Shown piece after piece: positions 1 to 8,632 of a stretch of 36,549 nt of DNA. Source of the DNA: Candidatus Cloacimonadota bacterium. GTDB lineage: Bacteria > Cloacimonadota > Cloacimonadia > Cloacimonadales > Cloacimonadaceae. The DNA is taken from positions 1 through 36,549 of the forward strand of contig JAHDQK010000082.1 in NCBI GenBank assembly GCA_018433885.1, written 5' to 3'. The notes under the pieces are model-generated. The model ran no database searches. It saw nothing but the letters and a program-made list of their open reading frames with translations, and was not told the origin of the DNA. Every line of letters begins with the position of its first letter. Positions within the stretch are counted from its first letter, which is position 1. The translations under genes and the position numbers were made by a program.

Positions 1-87
1 AACCGCCCTGTATCCTCCGGTGTATATTTCTACAAGATGAACGCCGGCAAATACAGCGCCACCAAGAAAATGATCATGATGAAGTAA
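1..87 (+). CDS. C-terminal end of a secreted protein with a T9SS/FlgD-like sorting tail (partial)
   Basis: The reading frame is open from base 1 to a TAA at 85-87 and gives the last 28 residues of a protein whose start lies outside the window. The end reads SGVYFYKMNAGKYSATKKM followed by IMMK. This 'GVYFYK...G...TKKM' pattern is the final strand pair of the Por-secretion/FlgD Ig-like C-terminal domain, and it matches in style the tails of the cyclophilin at 10479-11579 and the peptidase at 33840-36122. Such tails direct proteins across the outer membrane through a type IX secretion system. The function of the body of the protein cannot be told from here. Confidence 0.75.
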   Translation, partial: NRPVSSGVYFYKMNAGKYSATKKMIMMK

Positions 88-111
88 ACTAAGCTTCACC
101 AATAAAAGCTA

Positions 112-141
112 CGGGCATGCCAATCTGGTATGCCCGTTTTT
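112..141 (+). terminator. Rho-independent terminator after the partial secreted-protein gene
   Basis: CGGGCATGCC (112-121) and GGTATGCCCG (127-136) form a 10-bp stem with one G-T wobble and a 5-nt loop, followed directly by TTTTT (137-141). It sits 25 nt after the stop codon at 85-87, as expected for the terminator of that gene. Confidence 0.85.
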
Positions 142-234
142 GTGTCGCCCATGAAGGGCTTTGGGGGTGGTTGGTGCACGTAACGAGGGGCTCCGCTACG
201 CTACGCACCCTCAAAGCCCCCTGCGGGCGACACA
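141..234. repeat. 94-nt nested inverted repeat (long imperfect hairpin)
   Basis: TGTGTCGCCC (141-150) pairs perfectly with GGGCGACACA (225-234). Inside it, GGGCTTTG (156-163) pairs with CAAAGCCC (212-219), and GGGGTG (164-169) pairs with 206-211 through one G-T pair. The remaining apex (about 170-205) is GC-rich. The structure starts where the preceding terminator ends, so it is separate from that terminator. It could be a palindromic repeat unit of the REP/MITE kind or a structured RNA; nothing in the window decides between them. Confidence 0.65.
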
Positions 235-385
235 AGGCATTGGGATGGTATCATGAGATCAGGTAAAAACAAGAAGTCCAAAGAGCCGCGAAACAAGAGG
301 GAAATCTTAGACTGGGAAAGGCTCTTTCAACTCCATGCTCTTGCTTGTTGAAATCACCAGAAATGCAATTGATCCCCATTCCCCG

Positions 386-432
386 CAGCAGTCGTCCAGC
401 CGAGCCGATGCAGTCACCACTGTTGCAAGAGG
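386..432 (-). repeat. Degenerate dispersed element, copy A
   Basis: Read on the minus strand, this copy has GCCCT, then CAGT-4 nt-ACTGCAT, then CGGCT, and later a short GC-rich part. Copy B at about 30071-30140 has the same blocks in the same order and orientation. The core forms a small hairpin (ATGCAGT cacc ACTG). The similarity is visible by eye but broken by small gaps. It may be the remains of a repeat or of a decayed coding sequence. Confidence 0.35.
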
Positions 433-494
433 GCATCGCAACTTCTTTGAGGATTGGGCTGGAGATGGCAGGAGGGTCTCTATGGATTTTTTAC

Positions 495-522
495 TTGCCA
501 TCTTTAGCCCTTGAAAGATTAT
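495..522 (+). promoter_or_regulatory. Candidate promoter for htpX
   Basis: TTGCCA (495-500) matches the sigma-70 -35 box at five of six positions. After a 16-nt spacer, GATTAT (517-522) matches the -10 box at four of six. It lies 27 nt before the htpX start. Prediction from consensus only. Confidence 0.3.
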
Positions 523-549
523 GCCTCAAAGTAGTGTAAAGGAGTAAAA

Positions 550-1419
550 ATGAAAGGCTTAAAGCGTATTGGCTTCTACCTGATGCTGAATCTCTTGGTA
601 GTATCCATGCTCTCGATCGTGTTGGCGTTTGTGCCGATGCCCCAAAACCAAGTTGTATCGCTACTCATTTTTTGCGCGATGTTTGGTTTTGCCGGTTCAC
701 TGATCTCCCTTGCCATCAGCAAGTTCAGCGCAAAAAAAGCATATAAAATTCAGATCATCGATGCTTCCGTTCGGGATCCCAGAGCAAGATTTCTATACGA
801 AACCGTTTCTGCTCTTGCCGAAGAATCCGGCATCAGAACCCCAGAGGTAGGGATATACCCATCTCAGGATGTGAACGCATTTGCTACCGGAGCTACGCGA
901 AACAGCTCACTAATCGCATTTTCATCTGGGATGCTGAACATTCTGAGCGAGGAAGAGCTAGCGGCAGTAGCAGGGCATGAAATGACCCATATCACAGAGG
1001 GAGACATGGTTTCCATGACTTTGGTTATGGGTTTGATAAACACCTTTGTGATGTTTGGAGCGCGAATCGTAGCGACCCTTTTGAACAGTGCTCTGCGGGA
1101 CAACCGGGGGCGGGGCGGCTTGGGCTATTTTGGTTACTACATGATGGTGATCTTGCTGCAGAATGTCCTGATGTTTCTGGCGATGATTCCCGCGTCTGCC
1201 TACTCCCGTTACCGGGAATATCGTGCCGACCGCGGTGCCGCAAAGTTAACGGACTCTACAAACATGATCGCAGCTTTGGAGAAGATCGAACGCTATTACA
1301 CCCAGGATAAACGAGAAGATAGCTTTGCCATGGCAAAGATAAACAACAAGAAGAGCAACTCTCTTTTTGCCACACACCCTTCAATCAGCGCGCGCATAGA
1401 GCGGCTGAGGAATTTGTAA
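550..1419 (+). CDS. htpX: Membrane zinc metalloprotease HtpX (M48 family)
   Basis: HtpX is an inner-membrane zinc endopeptidase that degrades misfolded membrane proteins, often under envelope stress. The 289-residue length is normal for the family. Two hydrophobic segments open the protein (about residues 8-28 and 36-57). The zinc motif HEMTH lies at 143-147, with H143, H147 and catalytic E144. Two further hydrophobic segments follow at about 155-175 and 190-215, and the third zinc ligand is expected in the segment YREYRADRGA near 222. An AAGGAG-like site (539-544) precedes the ATG at 550. The next gene overlaps the stop by one base (TAATG), so the two are probably co-transcribed. The assignment as M48B/HtpX is secure; the substrates are not known from sequence. 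Confidence 0.95.
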   Translation: MKGLKRIGFYLMLNLLVVSMLSIVLAFVPMPQNQVVSLLIFCAMFGFAGSLISLAISKFSAKKAYKIQIIDASVRDPRARFLYETVSALAEESGIRTPEVGIYPSQDVNAFATGATRNSSLIAFSSGMLNILSEEELAAVAGHEMTHITEGDMVSMTLVMGLINTFVMFGARIVATLLNSALRDNRGRGGLGYFGYYMMVILLQNVLMFLAMIPASAYSRYREYRADRGAAKLTDSTNMIAALEKIERYYTQDKREDSFAMAKINNKKSNSLFATHPSISARIERLRNL

Positions 1420-2741
1420 TGAACATAGAAAATCTAAAAATTGAGAAAATCGCCATGGGTGGTATGGGCATCGGTTTCCATGGTGACAAAGCGATATTTG
1501 TGGCAAACACCATCATCGGAGACGTGGTGGACGCCACGATCTATCTATCCAAGAAAGATCACGCTTTTGCGAAGGTCCACACTTTCCACTCTCGTGGAGC
1601 GGGACACACCGAGCCACCCTGCGAGGCATTTACTAAAGAAGAGCCCTGCGGTGGATGCGATTGGCTAATGCTGGAATACCAGAAGCAAATGGAATACAAG
1701 GAAAACTTGTTGAAAGATCTGTTCCGGGAGCATCTGAATATATATTCCGGGATGGAAGCAGCGGAATCCTCCACCGGATACAGGAACAAAGTCTTCATGC
1801 CCGTGGGCTCTGCAGGTTATGGTATCTACGCGCGCTATTCCCACGAGATAGTACCTCACACCAACTGCCAAAACCATCCCCCAATTTTTGACGATATAGC
1901 CAAAGCGGCGATGGACCTCTGTGTAAAAGCCGGAGTAGAGCCCTATGACGAAGTAGCGAACAAAGGCACCCTGCGGCACATCGGACTACGCTGTAACCGG
2001 GATCTGAGTGAGATCCTCGTCGTGCTTGTCTGCCGCAGTTCCCGCTTGCCTTTTTCCAAGACGATAGTACACGGACTTACGGACAAATTCCCGATGATAA
2101 CCGGCATCATCCAGAATATTAACCGGGATAAAACCAATGTGATCCTCGGAAAAGAAGAGAAGCTGCTTTTCGGTAAAGCCTCGCTTTCAGACCGTCTTGC
2201 GGACCTGAGATATGAGATCAATTATCGTAGTTTTTGGCAGATAAACAACTCCACTATGGAAAAGATCCTCTGTGCCATGCGGAGCAGAATGAAACCGCAC
2301 TTCAAAGTAATCGACGCCTATTGTGGGATCGGCAGCATCGGCCTCAGCCTTGCCGGAGAAATCTCGGAACTGGTGGGCATCGAAGAAGTTCCGGAAGCCA
2401 TCAACGATGCCAAGCTCAACGCCAAAAACAATGGGTTTGAGAATACCCGCTTCATCTGTGGTAAATTTGAAGAGAAGTATGAAGATCTGATAAAGGATTT
2501 TACTGCGGATTGCATCATCCTGGATCCCCCCCGCGCGGGAGTTCAGGAGGGAGTATTGTGGTCGATCCGCAAATCCGGAATTCCGCTGATCATCTATCTT
2601 AGCTGTTCTCCAATGAGTCTGAAGCGGGATATCAAGATTCTCATGCACGAAGACAAATACCGGCTCACCAGCTTGAGTGGCTTCGATATGTTTCCCAATA
2701 CCTGGCACATCGAAAGCCTCGCCATTCTGGAAAGGACATGA
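1419..2741 (+). CDS. rlmD: 23S rRNA (uracil-5)-methyltransferase, RlmD/RumA type
   Basis: This 440-residue protein has the full layout of a SAM-dependent RNA m5U methyltransferase. A TRAM-like beta domain lies at the N-terminus (about 1-60). Cysteines C68, C77, C80 and C150 are spaced as in the 4Fe-4S cluster of RumA. The SAM-binding loop is YCGIGSIGL at 301-309, and DPPRAG is at 369-374. The likely catalytic nucleophile is C396 in YLSCSP, where RumA has SCNP, and the C-terminal FPNTWHIES carries the catalytic glutamate E432. It could act on 23S U1939, U747 or another site; the family name does not fix the base. The start overlaps the htpX stop by one base and the stop overlaps the next gene by four, so translation is probably coupled. 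The separate trmFO gene at 9045 would make tRNA m5U54. Confidence 0.88.
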   Translation: MNIENLKIEKIAMGGMGIGFHGDKAIFVANTIIGDVVDATIYLSKKDHAFAKVHTFHSRGAGHTEPPCEAFTKEEPCGGCDWLMLEYQKQMEYKENLLKDLFREHLNIYSGMEAAESSTGYRNKVFMPVGSAGYGIYARYSHEIVPHTNCQNHPPIFDDIAKAAMDLCVKAGVEPYDEVANKGTLRHIGLRCNRDLSEILVVLVCRSSRLPFSKTIVHGLTDKFPMITGIIQNINRDKTNVILGKEEKLLFGKASLSDRLADLRYEINYRSFWQINNSTMEKILCAMRSRMKPHFKVIDAYCGIGSIGLSLAGEISELVGIEEVPEAINDAKLNAKNNGFENTRFICGKFEEKYEDLIKDFTADCIILDPPRAGVQEGVLWSIRKSGIPLIIYLSCSPMSLKRDIKILMHEDKYRLTSLSGFDMFPNTWHIESLAILERT

Positions 2742-3226
2742 CAAAACTCCCCCTGCTGCTACTGATAATCCTTATCGCGCTAAGCCTATCAAGCTGCGAT
2801 ACGGATGACGATCACACTCTTTCTCAGAAGGAGATCCGCGATATTCTCTATGATATCTCGCTGGATTTTCAACTGGGAAATGTGCCCGGAATAATGGATC
2901 ATGTACATCAAGACTACCTTCATAAAGGACAGTTTAGCTGGCATTTGAACCAAGAGATTTTGGATCGCATTGGCAGATTTCAAATCTTGGATATCGAAGT
3001 GGTCTACATCGAGATTGATGGCGATTATGCCATCGCCCATACCCTGGATCATTATAGTAGCAGCACCGAACAATATACATATCAGGAACCGGAGGACACC
3101 GGTTATTTCTCCTATTTTTACCGTTCAAAAGGCAGTTGGTTGATCTATGGAAATCAGCGGTGGTTCAAAGCAAAGAACAACCCGATGCCCATGGAATTAG
3201 CTACTGAAACGGGCGTTGCTTTTTGA
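2738..3226 (+). CDS. Lipoprotein with NTF2-like fold (hypothetical)
   Basis: The 162-residue product starts with a hydrophobic signal and a lipobox LSSC (Cys20), so it is most likely a lipoprotein anchored in the envelope. After the cysteine, the spacing of helices and strands (EIRDILYDISLDF, then DYAIAHTLDHY and GSWLIYGNQRW) resembles small NTF2-like/SnoaL-like domains that evolve from nuclease or steroid-isomerase folds and often only bind ligands. I recognise no catalytic motif. It overlaps the methyltransferase gene by four bases (ATGA). A weak inverted repeat follows the coding end (GTTGCTTT 3215-3222 with AAAGCAAC 3232-3239, then CGTTTTA), which may partly separate it from the adaptor gene. 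NTF2-like is a fold-level guess. Confidence 0.7.
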   Translation: MTKLPLLLLIILIALSLSSCDTDDDHTLSQKEIRDILYDISLDFQLGNVPGIMDHVHQDYLHKGQFSWHLNQEILDRIGRFQILDIEVVYIEIDGDYAIAHTLDHYSSSTEQYTYQEPEDTGYFSYFYRSKGSWLIYGNQRWFKAKNNPMPMELATETGVAF

Positions 3227-3293
3227 TTGACAAAGCAACCGTTTTACGAAGCTTTGCAATCAACATTGTCGGAATCATTTGAAGCGAGGAAAT

Positions 3294-4439
3294 ATGCGCA
3301 AAAAGTGGATTATCATCATAGTCATCCTGCTGTTAGCGGGACTTTTGATCGGATTGAGAGCTTGCTTTCAGAAAAAAGCCCAAACACCTGGTAATGCCCA
3401 AGATACAAACATACATACTGTCGCGGTTGGGGATATCGATAGCCGCATCGAGATTACGGGGGAAATCCAGCCCCAAACGGTTGTCTCTCAGAAATCCCGT
3501 GTGTCCGGAAAGGTGGTGAAATTCTATGCCGATGAGAACGACTATGTAAAAAAGGGCGACATCATCGCTGATATCGAGCCCGATTACAATCAAGCCAATA
3601 CATTGTTCAATACCAAAGCCACTCTCCAACGTGCGGAATTGAACCTCAACCAGGCACGTAAAGACTTCTCGGATAAAACTCTGCTTTTGGAGAGGAACTA
3701 CATATCTCAGGCGGATTTTGATGCCGCTCGCGATGCCCTGTTGGAAGCTGAGATCCAGTTTGCTCAGGCGAGCAGCCAGTATGAGATGATCCGGGATCTG
3801 GATGTACCAGGGACGGTTATCCACATGTATGCCACGGCATCCGGTACTGTGATCGAACGCAAAGTAAATGAAGGCGAGATGGTTACTTCCAGCATCAATG
3901 CCTTCGGTGAGGGCACAGTGGTGATGCAAATCGCTGACCTCAGCAAGATGGTGGTTACGTCAAACATCAACGAAGTGGATATTATCAAGTTCAAAGTAGG
4001 CCAGGAAGCGATCATCAAACTTGATGCGCTACCTTATGAAGAATTTTCTGGAAAAATCATCAGCATCTCTCCCAAAGCAGTGGTGATAAACAGTGCCAAG
4101 GTCTTCCCCGTGGAGATCAGCATCAACGCCACCGGAGACAGAGTGAAACCCGGCATGACAGCCGCGATCAGCATATTGGGCGATTCGCGCAAGGATGTAC
4201 TTATTATCCCGATTGGAGCGGTTTTTGCTGATGATAAAAACCAGGACATCGTTTACCTGATCCCAAAAGCGGAAAAACAAGAAGATTCTCCGGCTACGGT
4301 ATCAGAACCAGTGCCCACGGTTATCAAGCTGGGAGCAAACGACTTCCAAATGGTGGAAGTAATATCCGGGCTCTCCGAAGGAGACAAGATATCGCTAACC
4401 GAGCCGGGGAGCGATAATGCGATGTTCTTCATGAACTAA
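3294..4439 (+). CDS. HlyD/MacA-type periplasmic adaptor subunit of an efflux system
   Basis: The 381-residue protein has an N-terminal membrane anchor (about 4-22), a first lipoyl half with the motif KVVKFYADENDYVKKGDIIA (near 73-92), a helical hairpin with NQARKDFSDKTLL (about 113-150), a second lipoyl half (SGTVIERKVNEGEMV near 180), and a beta-barrel domain with EVDIIKFKVGQEAIIKLDA and VKPGMTAAI. This is the order of membrane-fusion proteins such as MacA and HlyD, which bridge inner-membrane pumps to outer-membrane channels. I chose ATG 3294, preceded by GAGGA at 3286-3290, over an in-frame TTG at 3279. Twenty bases separate it from the ABC ATPase gene, so its partner is probably the Gld-type exporter downstream. 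No TolC-like channel gene is nearby. Confidence 0.88.
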   Translation: MRKKWIIIIVILLLAGLLIGLRACFQKKAQTPGNAQDTNIHTVAVGDIDSRIEITGEIQPQTVVSQKSRVSGKVVKFYADENDYVKKGDIIADIEPDYNQANTLFNTKATLQRAELNLNQARKDFSDKTLLLERNYISQADFDAARDALLEAEIQFAQASSQYEMIRDLDVPGTVIHMYATASGTVIERKVNEGEMVTSSINAFGEGTVVMQIADLSKMVVTSNINEVDIIKFKVGQEAIIKLDALPYEEFSGKIISISPKAVVINSAKVFPVEISINATGDRVKPGMTAAISILGDSRKDVLIIPIGAVFADDKNQDIVYLIPKAEKQEDSPATVSEPVPTVIKLGANDFQMVEVISGLSEGDKISLTEPGSDNAMFFMN

Positions 4440-4459
4440 ACTGGAGAAAACGAAACTAT

Positions 4460-5434
4460 ATGATCCAAATCAAGAACCTAAGCCGCTCTTTTGGTACCTT
4501 GCGTGCTGTGGACGACATCAGCTTCTGTGTGCAAAATGGTAGCATTACAGGTTTTTTAGGACCCAATGGAGCCGGAAAAACAACGACATTGCGCATGATG
4601 GTGGGATACCTTCGCCCCAGTGGCGGGAGCATCACCATCGACGATAAATCCATCCACGACGACCCAATCGCCGCTAGCGCTAGAATTGGCTATCTGCCAG
4701 AACACAACCCCCTGTATGAAGAAATGTACACTTACGAGATTCTGAAGTATGTGGCGGAGCTCAGACGAATGCCCCAGGACAAATTTCTGCAACGCCGCGA
4801 ATATGTAATCGCAAATTGTGGCATTCGCCAAGTGCTTACTCAAAGAATCGGAACCCTATCCAAGGGCTTTCGGCAGAGAGTAGGTTTGGCAATGGCGATC
4901 TTGCATGATCCCGAAATATTAATTCTGGATGAACCAACCAGCGGCTTGGACCCCAATCAGATCCTGGAGATCAGAGAACTCATCCGCAAGCTTGGGGAAG
5001 AAAAGACGGTGATCCTCTCCTCCCACATCATGCAAGAAGTTCAAGCCCTCTGCGATAGGGTGATAATTATAAATCAAGGACGAATCATCGTTGACGACGA
5101 GATCGGTAAACTGGACGAATATCTCCAGGATTTCCGCGTGATGGATCTGGAATTGGAAGGCGAGAACATAGATTTTTCGGAATTTCTGAGCCTGCATCCT
5201 GAAGTGGAGACGATCTGTATGGAACAGAATGATACGCTCTATAAAATCCGGCTGAAGATCCCCCCTCAGATCGATATCAGAGGCGATATCTCACGCTTTG
5301 TGGCAGACAATGGGTGGCTGATCACCAGCTTGTTTACTCGTCAAAAAAGCCTCGAGGAGATATTCCATAACCTCACCACTCAGGCTTCCGCCCCCGACTC
5401 AAAACCTGAGCCACCCACGGAGGAAATGCAATGA
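4460..5434 (+). CDS. ABC transporter ATP-binding protein, GldA-like
   Basis: This 324-residue ATPase has Walker A GPNGAGKT at 34-41, the signature LSKGF at 133-137, Walker B ILILDEP at 153-159 with the catalytic glutamate, and the switch histidine H189. The C-terminal part (about 215-310) is the long accessory region seen in ABC-2-type exporters such as the gliding-motility protein GldA. The permease gene (5431) overlaps its stop by four bases and a GldG-like gene follows, which is the GldA-F-G set of Bacteroidota, so GldA-like is the best description. It would power export of an unknown substrate from the cytoplasm. A GGAGAA site at 4442-4447 lies before the ATG. Confidence 0.9.
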   Translation: MIQIKNLSRSFGTLRAVDDISFCVQNGSITGFLGPNGAGKTTTLRMMVGYLRPSGGSITIDDKSIHDDPIAASARIGYLPEHNPLYEEMYTYEILKYVAELRRMPQDKFLQRREYVIANCGIRQVLTQRIGTLSKGFRQRVGLAMAILHDPEILILDEPTSGLDPNQILEIRELIRKLGEEKTVILSSHIMQEVQALCDRVIIINQGRIIVDDEIGKLDEYLQDFRVMDLELEGENIDFSEFLSLHPEVETICMEQNDTLYKIRLKIPPQIDIRGDISRFVADNGWLITSLFTRQKSLEEIFHNLTTQASAPDSKPEPPTEEMQ

Positions 5435-6153
5435 AGACGATCTGGACAATTGCCAAGAAAGAATATCAACTCGCCATGCGTTCCATTACCTCTAACATCG
5501 TTTTTGTGCTGTTTCTGATCATCAGCGGTTCCGGTTTTGGATCATCGGTTTTCAAGATAGGGCTAGCAGAACTGCGCGGACTTTATGGTTTCCAACACAT
5601 GCTTTTCGTCTTCTTCATTCCGGCGATCACTATGGGCAGCGTCGCTCGGGAACGCCAAGGAGGGACGATCGAGCTTTTGAGCACACTGCCCATCAGGCTG
5701 AGTCATATAATCTGGGGCAAGGTTCTGGCTTCCGCATTGCAACTTCTGACTCTGCTGGTATTCAACATTATCCCGCTAGCGATCATCCTCGTCTTTGGTC
5801 AGGGTGTCGATATCGGCGCAGTGATTCTCGGTTTTATCGGTCTGTTTCTCGCCGGGTGTTCCTATATCGCCATTGGGATCTTTGCCAGTAGCTTGCCATC
5901 AAACCAGGTTCTGGCGTTCATTATTGCCTTTTTGATCTCGGGATTCTTCTACATCACCCGCTATCTTCTGATCCTGATGCCACTTTCGATCGTGAGTTAT
6001 GCCCAGTATTTCAGCTTCGAATACCACCTTTCGGGATTCATGAAGGGAGTGCTCGACATCCGTGATCTGCTTTTTTTCGTTGGCATTACGATGATATTCT
6101 CCCTGCTGGCAGAATTTAACCTTCAATCTCGCAATCTGATGCAGGAGCGCTAA
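5431..6153 (+). CDS. ABC-2 type permease, GldF-like
   Basis: The 240-residue protein has six hydrophobic stretches, beginning at about residues 22, 60, 100, 130, 160 and 210. The motif VARERQGGTIELLSTLPI near 70-87 is typical of ABC-2 permeases (RExxxGTxExLxxxP). It overlaps the ATPase stop by four bases and is followed without a gap by the GldG-like gene. In Bacteroidota, GldF and GldG together form the membrane part of the GldAFG transporter required for gliding. Whether this organism glides cannot be judged from here, and these proteins also occur in non-gliding bacteria. Confidence 0.88.
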   Translation: MKTIWTIAKKEYQLAMRSITSNIVFVLFLIISGSGFGSSVFKIGLAELRGLYGFQHMLFVFFIPAITMGSVARERQGGTIELLSTLPIRLSHIIWGKVLASALQLLTLLVFNIIPLAIILVFGQGVDIGAVILGFIGLFLAGCSYIAIGIFASSLPSNQVLAFIIAFLISGFFYITRYLLILMPLSIVSYAQYFSFEYHLSGFMKGVLDIRDLLFFVGITMIFSLLAEFNLQSRNLMQER

Positions 6154-7722
6154 ATGAAACGCCCCTTCAGCATCATCGGATCCCACATCACTAAGATCGG
6201 CATCATCGTCACAATCCTTTTGATCAGCACTCTGCTGAATCTCCGGGTAGATACATCCAGGGACAAAGCATTCAGCATCAGCAAGATCAGTAAAAATCTG
6301 GTAAGAGACCTAGATGAAGCCATGGTGGTGAAGATTATCTCCACCCGGGAACTCCCCGCGGAACTCACATCTCTATCGCGCTATACAAGCGATCTTCTGG
6401 CAGAGTTTCAAAGCGCATCACGAGGTAAATTCCGCTACGAATATATCCGCCCTGCCAGCTTTGAAGAACTAAGCCAACTGGCAGCCGCAAATAATCTGCG
6501 TCCCATGCGATTCCAGAACTTTGAGAACGACAGGATGACCAGTAAGGAAGTTATCTTCGGGATGGTCATCGAGTATCAAGGCAGAGTGGAAAGCATGAAT
6601 CTGATGCCGAGTCTGGAACCCAAACTGGAATATGAAATGACCATGCGGATTCAGAGCCTGGTTTCGGATACTCTACCCAAAGTAGCAGTTTTTCGAGATT
6701 CCACATACTATCACTTTAACACCCGCTTTTTTGAACGGGGGATCAAATCGAACTTCAATGTAATCGATGCGGATCTTTCCAAACCTTTGGACGATGTTGA
6801 CGCTTTGCTCTTCACAGGAGCAAGCCGTAATCTTCCGGAAGAATATCTGTATCACATCGATCAATATCTGATGAGCGGTGGGAAAGTGGTGTTTCTGCAG
6901 GATAAAGTAGATACAGACGGTCAAAACCTCTACTCTCTGAACACAAACGTGATCCGTATGCTGGATCACTACGGTTTTCAACTCTCTACGGATGTGCTTC
7001 TAGATATGAATTGCGATCAACGCCAGATGGGAATCGGAAACATAGCTAACTTCCCAATGTATCCCATCATGCGCGGCAGCAACCACATAATCTCCAGAGG
7101 GATGGATTACATTGTGCTGTATCTTGCCAGCGGAATTACCGTGAAACCAGGCAATGGCGTAGATTTCGAGACTATCCTGCAGAGTTCTCAATACTCCGGT
7201 TGGATGCTGGCTCCGGAATTTAAAATCAACGAAAACCTCTTTTTCAATCCGGAATTGGAAGATTTCAGCGCTGGACCAGTAACCACCGCCACGATGGGCA
7301 AAGGTAGATTCTCCAGTTTCTTCGAAGATAATCCCCTAGCAGAAGCGGATCAGGACTTCCAAAAAGAAACTAATGCGGGCTCAGTAGTTCTCTTCGCAGA
7401 TAAAGAACTTGTAATTGATCCCGACAACCCAATCTACAACGACCGCTCCAACGTGATTCTGAACGCCTTGGATCATCTGTTTGACCGTGATGCCATGATC
7501 AGCATCCGCAACCGTCACCTCAGAAAATCTCCACTTATGGTAAGAGCCTTTATGGAGAAAAACGGCATCATCTGGGGTGATATGGAGAAGATAGAAAACA
7601 ATCTCAAACTGATTGCAAAAATAGTTGCTATTGCTCTGCCCCCTCTGATCCTGATCCTTGTGGGGCTTTGGCTGGCTTTCAAACGCAGATTGAAGTTGAG
7701 GACATTAAATGAAGAAAAGTAA
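6154..7722 (+). CDS. GldG-like ABC transporter auxiliary protein
   Basis: The 522-residue protein has one N-terminal membrane segment (about 12-28), then a long extracytoplasmic region, and one C-terminal membrane segment (about 487-510) followed by a basic tail. The N-terminal part after the first segment (DTSRDKAFSISKISKNLVRD) matches the style of GldG, in which newly exported 'R-D-x-T-x-x-K-x-x-LS' sequences precede a DUF4350/ABC-auxiliary domain. The middle contains GGKVVFLQDKVDTDGQ (near 244), typical of the auxiliary domain that adopts a glutamine-amidotransferase-like fold without catalytic residues. An AGGAG-like site lies in the end of the permease gene. It is expected to act with the ATPase and permease as one exporter complex. 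Confidence 0.85.
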   Translation: MKRPFSIIGSHITKIGIIVTILLISTLLNLRVDTSRDKAFSISKISKNLVRDLDEAMVVKIISTRELPAELTSLSRYTSDLLAEFQSASRGKFRYEYIRPASFEELSQLAAANNLRPMRFQNFENDRMTSKEVIFGMVIEYQGRVESMNLMPSLEPKLEYEMTMRIQSLVSDTLPKVAVFRDSTYYHFNTRFFERGIKSNFNVIDADLSKPLDDVDALLFTGASRNLPEEYLYHIDQYLMSGGKVVFLQDKVDTDGQNLYSLNTNVIRMLDHYGFQLSTDVLLDMNCDQRQMGIGNIANFPMYPIMRGSNHIISRGMDYIVLYLASGITVKPGNGVDFETILQSSQYSGWMLAPEFKINENLFFNPELEDFSAGPVTTATMGKGRFSSFFEDNPLAEADQDFQKETNAGSVVLFADKELVIDPDNPIYNDRSNVILNALDHLFDRDAMISIRNRHLRKSPLMVRAFMEKNGIIWGDMEKIENNLKLIAKIVAIALPPLILILVGLWLAFKRRLKLRTLNEEK

Positions 7723-8632
7723 CTTAATCACTCTCATCGTTTTAGTGGTTCTGATCGCGACCTACTTTCTGCTTAAAACCAAGGATAGCAAGGAACGTAC
7801 GCGCGATCTGATCTCTCTGGATATCAATAAACTGGACAGCATTGAGATCTGGGATTCTGAGAACCGCATCCACCTGATTCCAGATGAAGGTGTATGGAAG
7901 CTAAAGGATCCTGTTTTGTGGCCTGCAGATACACTGATGGTGAATAGCTTCTTCCAGGAAATAGTAAAAGCCGAGTTTCCCTCTACGCCAATGAGTGAAG
8001 GTAAACATGCCGTTTCCAGATACGATCTCGAAGAGGACAAAGCGATGCACATCCGGCTGAAAGCAGGCTTGAAAAGCGAACACCTGCTCTTTGGGAACAT
8101 CGGCAATGCCTGGGACTATTTTCGCCGTGAGGGAGAGGACACTGTGTATCAGACCCGCACACGCATCATTCAACAATTCTCTCCCATTATCATGAATTGG
8201 CGCAATCCCTTGGTGATCCACTATTGGGAGGATGACCTCGCTACGATCAGGGTGGAACATCCAAATAACAAATACACTCTCACCCGCAACGGACTGCAAT
8301 GGACATTCAAAGACGCCAAACACGATTTTGAGGTGGTAAACCATAATTTTGCGCTTACCAAGATCGTGGGTATACTTCAAAATTTCCGCAGCTATTCTTT
8401 CGTAAGCGGGGAAGATGATGAAAGCAGAGCCCTATTCGAAAAACCCGTGGCAACCGTGTGGATTACCGACACCAAGGGCAAGACAAATAAGCTGTGCTTT
8501 GCCGAATATTCGGATAAACGCTATGTGATGCTTCTGAATGACGACTATTCCGTGTTGTACCATGTGGAATTCGACACCGTGTTTCGCTTCACCAGAAACC
8601 CGGAAATCTTTATGAGGAAATCGATTATATGA
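7709..8632 (+). CDS. DUF4340 domain protein, membrane-anchored
   Basis: The 307-residue product has one N-terminal membrane segment (about 5-22), and the rest lies outside the cytoplasm. The region EGVWKLKDPVLWPADTLMVN (near 60-79), followed by a helix and SEHLLFGNIG, is the pattern of DUF4340, where repeated small alpha/beta units include W-x-[IL]-x-x-P and 'G-x-x-x' turns. DUF4340 genes often follow GldF/GldG-type exporter genes, and here the start overlaps the GldG-like gene by 14 bases. The context suggests a periplasmic part of the same complex. No enzyme motif is visible. Confidence 0.82.
   Translation: MKKSNLITLIVLVVLIATYFLLKTKDSKERTRDLISLDINKLDSIEIWDSENRIHLIPDEGVWKLKDPVLWPADTLMVNSFFQEIVKAEFPSTPMSEGKHAVSRYDLEEDKAMHIRLKAGLKSEHLLFGNIGNAWDYFRREGEDTVYQTRTRIIQQFSPIIMNWRNPLVIHYWEDDLATIRVEHPNNKYTLTRNGLQWTFKDAKHDFEVVNHNFALTKIVGILQNFRSYSFVSGEDDESRALFEKPVATVWITDTKGKTNKLCFAEYSDKRYVMLLNDDYSVLYHVEFDTVFRFTRNPEIFMRKSII

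Larger units (their letters stand above)
88..549. other. Intergenic region between the partial secreted-protein gene and htpX
   Basis: This 462-base stretch holds the terminator (112-141), the nested hairpin (141-234), a degenerate element around 386-432 that resembles elements at about 19887-19990 and 30071-30140, and a weak candidate promoter for htpX at 495-522. Short open frames exist on both strands at 251-539, but they have no ribosome binding site and no recognisable protein features, so I do not call genes there. Confidence 0.6.

Noticed and set aside
251-539. Open frames on both strands in the gap before htpX
   Set aside because: They overlap each other, have no ribosome binding site or protein features, and one covers the degenerate element.
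1665-1979. Minus-strand open frame opposite the RlmD-type gene (104 codons)
   Set aside because: The plus strand encodes a full conserved enzyme there; the minus frame has no recognisable features.
2187-2744. Minus-strand open frame of 185 codons opposite the RlmD-type gene
   Set aside because: Long but fully antisense to conserved methyltransferase motifs; this is a codon-bias shadow.
3215-3239. Terminator between the lipoprotein and adaptor genes
   Set aside because: The 8-bp stem is AT-rich with a 9-nt loop and only a short T run, so it is too weak to call; mentioned in the lipoprotein entry.
3333-3929. Minus-strand open frame of 198 codons opposite the adaptor gene
   Set aside because: Antisense to clear lipoyl and hairpin domains, with no ribosome binding site.
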